A DNA stretch of 45,329 nt, taken from positions 1-45,329 of the forward strand of contig OMZM01000013.1 of assembly GCA_900315545.1 (NCBI GenBank). Reading direction: 5' to 3'. Shown here in pieces: positions 41,820 through 45,329 of the stretch. The notes under the pieces are model-generated. The model saw nothing but the letters and a program-made list of their open reading frames with translations, searched no databases and was not told the DNA's origin. The stretch is from an uncultured Prevotella sp. Its GTDB lineage: Bacteria > Bacteroidota > Bacteroidia > Bacteroidales > Bacteroidaceae. A program made the translations under genes and the position numbers. Numbering within the stretch: the stretch's first letter is position 1; each line of letters starts with the position of its first letter.

Positions 41820-42155
41820 TTACGGTGCATTACTCGATACGGGCGTCAGTCTGCAGGGGCACGCCGTCTGCACAAACTCGATGTTCATTCCCAGCCGCTC
41901 TGCCATCTTCCTTGTCATCTCAATGCCGAAGCCCCAGTAGTCGCCGTCGCTCTCCAGATACGAAAGCGGGCGATAGTCACCCATGATATCCACCAGCAGC
42001 ATACCGCACCCGACTATCTCTGCGACTTTGCTGTCAAGAGGGATGCCGCTCTCCCTCTTAGCGTTTTACTCGTTTCCGCACGATAGGAATGCACTCGCGC
42101 CGCCGAAAACGAGGGTGGTAGCGAGCACCCAAATGAGTTTTTTCTTTTTTTATAT
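41820..42155 (-). pseudogene. Broken lipoprotein, transporter-type solute-binding protein
   Basis: In one frame on the minus strand a lipoprotein signal (KKLIWVLATTLVFGGASAFL then SCGNE) meets an in-frame TAA. It continues as KRESGIPLDSKVAEIV and then MGDYRPLSYLESDGDYWGFG and EMTRKMAERLGMNIEFVQTA, which is typical of periplasmic amino-acid-type solute-binding proteins. It lacks an ATG at the front and stops at 41820, short of the family length, so it is a double-damaged fragment. It lies at the end of the leftward operon and shares its signal-encoding DNA with two neighbours. Confidence 0.75.
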
Positions 42156-42167
42156 TGTCCAAAGTTT

Positions 42168-42926
42168 TTACCAGTCATCATCCTCGTTACCGACGATGCC
42201 GTTCTTCAGCGCTTCCTCCACCTTGTCGATGATGGCGTTGGAGTAGGCATGTGTCATCACCAGTGCCTTGGCGCAGGTGCGCTTCTGGGCATCCTTCTCC
42301 ACGAACGGGTAGTGGTGGGCTATCTCCCACTGCTCGTCGTAGAGGCTCACGTTGGTCTTGTCGTCCTTCTTGCGCTTGCCGTCGCCATACGATTTGTTAT
42401 TCTCACCGTCCGGGGTGATGCCGAACCAGCCGCCCGAGATGTCGCGCAGGATGTCATAACTCTGCACGGTGTAGGTCACGCGCACCCGACCGTCCTTGAT
42501 GTCCAGGCGGATGACGGGGGTGATGCTCACGGTGTACTTGCTGATGGTTCCCATATGCTCCACGATGCCGGGGATGGTCGAGGTGATGATGATGCAGCCC
42601 GCCTCCTTGTCGTTCAGGGTGATGGGGGGGCCTCCGCTGGACGACGGTGGGAAGGTGGCCGTAGCCCAGTAGTTCAGGGCCACGTAGAGTTGCTCCCTGG
42701 TCTTGCCCTCGGCCTGAATCACCTCTTGATAGGTCAACGACTCGTTCTTGTCGAGCGTCAGACCTTCGGCGATGTTCTTGGCGGCGTCGATCCACTTGTC
42801 GCCGTACTTCTCCTTGGCATACTTCTCCAGGTCAGCCGCCTTTAGCGCCTGGGCCTGGGCTGTCGTTGCGCCGCTGAAAACGAGGGTGGCGGCGAGCATC
42901 CAATGTCTGAAGATTGTCTTTCTCAT
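42168..42926 (-). CDS. Secreted DUF4468 domain protein
   Basis: Secreted protein of 252 residues with signal peptide MRKTIFRHWMLAATLVFSGA and cut site near TTAQAQA. The central DUF4468 domain (about 60-165) has SLTYQEVIQAEGKTREQLYV, ALNYWATATF, and the beta strands of a TBP-like fold (KYTVSITPVIRLDIKDGRVRV then YTVQSYDIL). A C-terminal helical part ends GIVGNEDDDW. The function of DUF4468 proteins, frequent in Prevotella, is unknown. It is nine bases from the deaminase gene, so probably in one operon. A run of seven C bases (42624-42630 on the complementary strand) sits in the coding sequence. Confidence 0.85.
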   Translation of the reverse strand: MRKTIFRHWMLAATLVFSGATTAQAQALKAADLEKYAKEKYGDKWIDAAKNIAEGLTLDKNESLTYQEVIQAEGKTREQLYVALNYWATATFPPSSSGGPPITLNDKEAGCIIITSTIPGIVEHMGTISKYTVSITPVIRLDIKDGRVRVTYTVQSYDILRDISGGWFGITPDGENNKSYGDGKRKKDDKTNVSLYDEQWEIAHHYPFVEKDAQKRTCAKALVMTHAYSNAIIDKVEEALKNGIVGNEDDDW

Positions 42927-42934
42927 ATATACTC

Positions 42935-43432
42935 TTAGTATTCTGTTTTGTCTTCTTTCTCCGTCCAGCGGCGGAAGGTTTCGAGAGCTTCGTCACGCAG
43001 CAGAGGAATGATTGGCACGGTGCGCTCCGACAGAGGGAGGTCTAACTCTTCATAGATAAAGTCGTCAGCAAACTGGATGTCGCGGGCATCCTTGCGGGTG
43101 TTGCCGTAGTAGATGCGGCTTATACGGGCCCAGTAGATGGCACCGATGCACATCGGGCATGGTTCACACGAGGTATAGATGACACAGCCACTGAGGTCGA
43201 ATGTGCCTAACTTGCGGCAGGCCTGACGGATGGTGTTCACCTCGGCATGGGCTGTAGGGTCGTTGTCGAGGGTCACGCTATTGCTACTTCCTGCGACTAT
43301 CTCGCCGTTCTTCACGATGACGGCACCAAAAGGCCCGCCGCCACGTTCCACGCTCTCGTTGGCCAGTCGGATGGCCTCGCGCATAAATTCGCGGTCCTGA
43401 TTGGTAATATTCATGTCGTATTCTATATTCAT
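42935..43432 (-). CDS. Nucleoside/guanine deaminase-like protein
   Basis: Cytoplasmic zinc hydrolase of 165 residues of the cytidine/deoxycytidylate deaminase fold. Zinc-binding motifs are PTAHAEVNTI (His and the catalytic Glu) and SCEPCPMCIGAIYWARI (two Cys). The C-terminal YEELDLPLSERTVPI and LRDEALETFRRW resemble guanine deaminases of the GuaD type; tRNA adenosine deaminase is less likely because of this tail. The start overlaps the stop of the GH3 gene by four bases. A second ATG at 43414 is possible. Substrate is not certain. Confidence 0.88.
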   Translation of the reverse strand: MNIEYDMNITNQDREFMREAIRLANESVERGGGPFGAVIVKNGEIVAGSSNSVTLDNDPTAHAEVNTIRQACRKLGTFDLSGCVIYTSCEPCPMCIGAIYWARISRIYYGNTRKDARDIQFADDFIYEELDLPLSERTVPIIPLLRDEALETFRRWTEKEDKTEY

Positions 43433-44643
43433 GTCTCTGATTGTAACAATCGCCCTATTTGCCTCTTCAGTTTCAGGATGCGGCGGACGCTTTGGTCGAT
43501 GCGCTGTTCGGTGAGCACGCCATCATCCACGGCCTTGACCACGGCATCGAAGGCTTCGACGAAGTTCTGCGGGCCAAGCACGATGTCGGCTCCGGCCTGC
43601 AGCGTGCCTACAGCGGCCACGGCATTGCTGTACTGCTGGGTAATGGCCCCCATCTCCATCGCGTCGGTGATGATGATGTTCCGATAGCCCAGTTCGCCAC
43701 GTAACTTATCCTGCAGGATGACCGACGACATCGTTGAGGGAATGTCAGAGCCTATCACGCGAGGCGCAGCAATATGAGCCGTCATGATCAACTGTGTGCC
43801 CCACTGGATGCCAACCTTGAAGGTTATCATTTCGCAGTTCAGCATCTCGTTCCATGTCTTCAGGCTCTGTGCATAGCCGTAATGCGTGTCGGCCTTGGTG
43901 TCGCCGTGACCGGGGAAGTGCTTGATGCATCCCGTCACGCCGGCATCCTTCAGCCCCTGCAGATAGCTGACGACCATCGGCGCGGCCACCTCGGGATTGT
44001 CGCTGAAGGCCCGGGCACCGATGACGATGTTCTCGGGGTTGGTGTTCACGTCGGCCACGGGTGCAAAGTCAATATCGAAGCCGTAGCGATGCAGGTAGGT
44101 GCCGATGGTGTTGCCGCAGTGGTAGGCATTCTGCGGGTCGCCCGTAGCACCGATGGCACCCATCGACTCGAATTTCTCAACCTCGAAGTTCGCATTGTTG
44201 GCGATGCGTGCCACGCGGCCACCCTCCTCATCGATGCAGAGCAGCGGCGAGCCATTCAGGGAACGTATCTGGGAAATGAATGCCGCAAGTTGTGCCTCGT
44301 CCTCGATGTTGTGGGCATAGAGGATGATGCCGCCCACGGGATATTTCTCGTTCACGCCCTTCATCGTGGCGTTCACGGCCTGCAGTTTGATGGCCTTGAT
44401 GTCATCCGTACTGCCGTCGATGCTGCTGGGCTGGTTGAAGTGGATGGTGGTGTCGAGGCACTCGGGACGCACGTAGAACAACTGCCCCACCTTTTCGCGC
44501 AGCGTCATCCGCTGCAACTGCGCCTCCACCTCGTCGGTCGGCACGACGGGGTTGTCGTCGTTGTCCGACGTACACGAGGTGAATACGCTTGCGCCGCAGG
44601 TGAGGATGGCGGCGAGCATCCATAGTTTTATTGTCTGTTTCAT
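43429..44643 (-). CDS. Glycoside hydrolase family 3 lipoprotein, NagZ-like
   Basis: Lipoprotein of 404 residues. Signal MKQTIKLWMLAAILTCGASV with lipobox VFTSC24, then a GH3 N-terminal barrel: LREKVGQLFYV, CIDEEGGRVAR, the His-containing KHFPGHGDT (241-249, general acid/base His in NagZ), and ITDAMEMGAI with the nucleophile Asp327. It lacks the second GH3 domain, as NagZ does. NagZ hydrolyses beta-N-acetylglucosamine from muropeptides; a surface or periplasmic lipoprotein could act on peptidoglycan or on dietary/host glycans. Coupled to the deaminase by a four-base overlap. It follows preA. Confidence 0.9.
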   Translation of the reverse strand: MKQTIKLWMLAAILTCGASVFTSCTSDNDDNPVVPTDEVEAQLQRMTLREKVGQLFYVRPECLDTTIHFNQPSSIDGSTDDIKAIKLQAVNATMKGVNEKYPVGGIILYAHNIEDEAQLAAFISQIRSLNGSPLLCIDEEGGRVARIANNANFEVEKFESMGAIGATGDPQNAYHCGNTIGTYLHRYGFDIDFAPVADVNTNPENIVIGARAFSDNPEVAAPMVVSYLQGLKDAGVTGCIKHFPGHGDTKADTHYGYAQSLKTWNEMLNCEMITFKVGIQWGTQLIMTAHIAAPRVIGSDIPSTMSSVILQDKLRGELGYRNIIITDAMEMGAITQQYSNAVAAVGTLQAGADIVLGPQNFVEAFDAVVKAVDDGVLTEQRIDQSVRRILKLKRQIGRLLQSET

Positions 44644-44650
44644 ATATACC

Positions 44651-45329
44651 TTATTTCTTATTGATTCGTTTAGTCATGCCAATGGCGCCCGTGGGGCAGA
44701 CCAGTCGGCAGAGGTGACAGCCGACGCATTTGCTGCCGACGATGCGGGGCTGACGGGTGTCAACATCGAAGGTGATAGCCTGATGGCCGCCGTCCATGCA
44801 CGATACGTAGCAGCGGCCGCAGCCGATGCACTGCTCACGGTCTATCTTCGGATAGACGATGGTCTCGCGGTCCAGATGGTCGGGGTTCAGGAACTTCGGC
44901 AACTGCTCGCCCACCAACTGCTGCAAATGCGTGATGCCGCGCTTGGCCATGTAGCGCTGAAGACCGAGGATGAGGTCGTCGATGATGCGGTAGCCGTACT
45001 GCATGACGGCGGTGCATACCTGTACGTTGCTGCAGCCCAGTTGGATGAACTCCAAGGCGTCGCGCCACGTCTCGATACCGCCGATGCCGCTCAATTGGAA
45101 CCCACCCCCATCCCCTCCCGAGGGGAGGGGAGTTTGATTACTCCCTGCCTCAGTTTCTGTTGCCAGTCTATCCAGACTCCCCTCCCCTCGGGAGGGGTTG
45201 GGGGTGGGTCTCATCTGTGCCAGTTCCAGTATGTGGCGCAGGGCGATTGGCTTCACTGCACGACCAGAGTAGCCCGAAAGTGTCTGCTTGCCGCTGACCT
45301 CCGCCTCGTGGCTCATCGTCACGCTCTTG
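44651..45329 (-). CDS. preA: NAD-dependent dihydropyrimidine dehydrogenase subunit PreA, 5' part off the window
   Basis: C-terminal 226 codons or so of a 4Fe-4S flavoprotein that reduces uracil/thymine (with PreT). Visible parts: GYSGRAVKPIALRHILELAQ and SGIGGIETWRDALEFI of the FMN barrel, GCSNVQVCTAVMQYG, and then two ferredoxin-type clusters CIGCGRCYVSCMDGG and CVGCHLCRLVCPTGA. The N-terminal part continues past the window end, so the start is not seen. Between the ELAQ and SGIGG regions about 37 extra residues are read from an inserted palindromic element (45100-45209) without loss of frame. It leads a leftward operon with the GH3, deaminase and DUF4468 genes. Confidence 0.9.
   Translation of the reverse strand, partial: KSVTMSHEAEVSGKQTLSGYSGRAVKPIALRHILELAQMRPTPNPSRGEGSLDRLATETEAGSNQTPLPSGGDGGGFQLSGIGGIETWRDALEFIQLGCSNVQVCTAVMQYGYRIIDDLILGLQRYMAKRGITHLQQLVGEQLPKFLNPDHLDRETIVYPKIDREQCIGCGRCYVSCMDGGHQAITFDVDTRQPRIVGSKCVGCHLCRLVCPTGAIGMTKRINKK
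45100..45209. repeat. Palindromic element inserted in frame in preA
   Basis: Arms 45100-45133 and 45176-45209 are inverted repeats (33 of 34 positions), each containing a smaller CCCCTCCC/GGGGAGGGG palindrome, around a 42-base centre. The reading frame is kept, and the translation contains TPNPSRGEGS and TPLPSGGDGGG. Confidence 0.9.

Noticed and set aside
42624-42630. Run of seven G (C on the coding strand) in the DUF4468 gene as a phase-variation switch
   Set aside because: Seven bases is short for slippage and the frame is open through it; no evidence for switching.

Overview
Organism: the window looks like chromosomal DNA of a Bacteroidales bacterium, most likely Prevotellaceae (Prevotella or a close relative). 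The reasons are the many promoters of the Bacteroidota type (TTTG, about 20 bases, TAnnTTTG), an RprX/RprY-type two-component pair, a FeoA-FeoB fusion with a small Cys-rich partner, GldH, a PorE-like OmpA lipoprotein, a type IX secretion C-terminal tail, and a DUF4468 secreted protein. Species cannot be fixed from the sequence alone. Layout: 0.1-5.8 kb holds a large secreted adhesin-like protein and the rprX-rprY pair. 5.9-8.1 kb is a compact leftward cassette: secreted small protein, HPr-kinase-like ATPase, SipW-like S24/S26 peptidase and a PqqD-like protein. It resembles a peptide-modification (RiPP-like) module without a visible cyclase or precursor. 8.1-11.1 kb has a short sigma-70 factor and the periplasmic protease DegP/HtrA. 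11.3-11.8 kb is the RNase P RNA. 12.3-13.7 kb has a DUF1232 protein, CutC and tRNA-Cys. 13.8-16.4 kb is the ferrous iron transporter, divergent from an ExbB-TM-ExbD-ExbD energising operon (17.1-19.6 kb) and an Lrp/AsnC regulator. 20.4-26.0 kb is a leftward housekeeping run (holB, ricT, gldH, RsmF-like methyltransferase, thyA, folA). 26.3-28.3 kb is the PorE-like lipoprotein. 29.1-37.4 kb carries a sodium:solute symporter, glutamine synthetase, a hydrolase-nucleotidase fusion, a YitT membrane protein, flavodoxin, a hexapeptide acyltransferase and a DUF3667 protein. 37.6-41.7 kb is an accessory island: two overlapping tyrosine recombinases, an AAA/DUF4143 ATPase and a fragment of a third recombinase. 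41.8-45.3 kb is a leftward operon: truncated PreA, a GH3 lipoprotein, a nucleoside deaminase, a DUF4468 protein and a broken solute-binding protein. Main unexplained signal: four copies of a roughly 430-456 bp non-coding intergenic element (8913-9346 minus; 16567-16998, 28451-28903 and 34713-35168 plus). They share a conserved left module, a variable centre rich in inverted repeats and a conserved right module. All four point the same way, with the right end about 140-190 bases before a start codon. The downstream genes are a sigma factor, exbB, a symporter and a flavodoxin. Two subfamilies are visible (first two, last two). The last two have perfect inverted repeats of 22 and 27 bp. A second, different element is a 110-bp palindromic unit inserted in frame within preA. 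How genes work together: iron uptake (FeoAB), TonB-type energisation (ExbB/ExbD), envelope quality control (HtrA) and type IX secretion/gliding-type lipoproteins (GldH, PorE-like) form an envelope theme. ThyA/FolA, HolB and RNase P are core metabolism and information genes.
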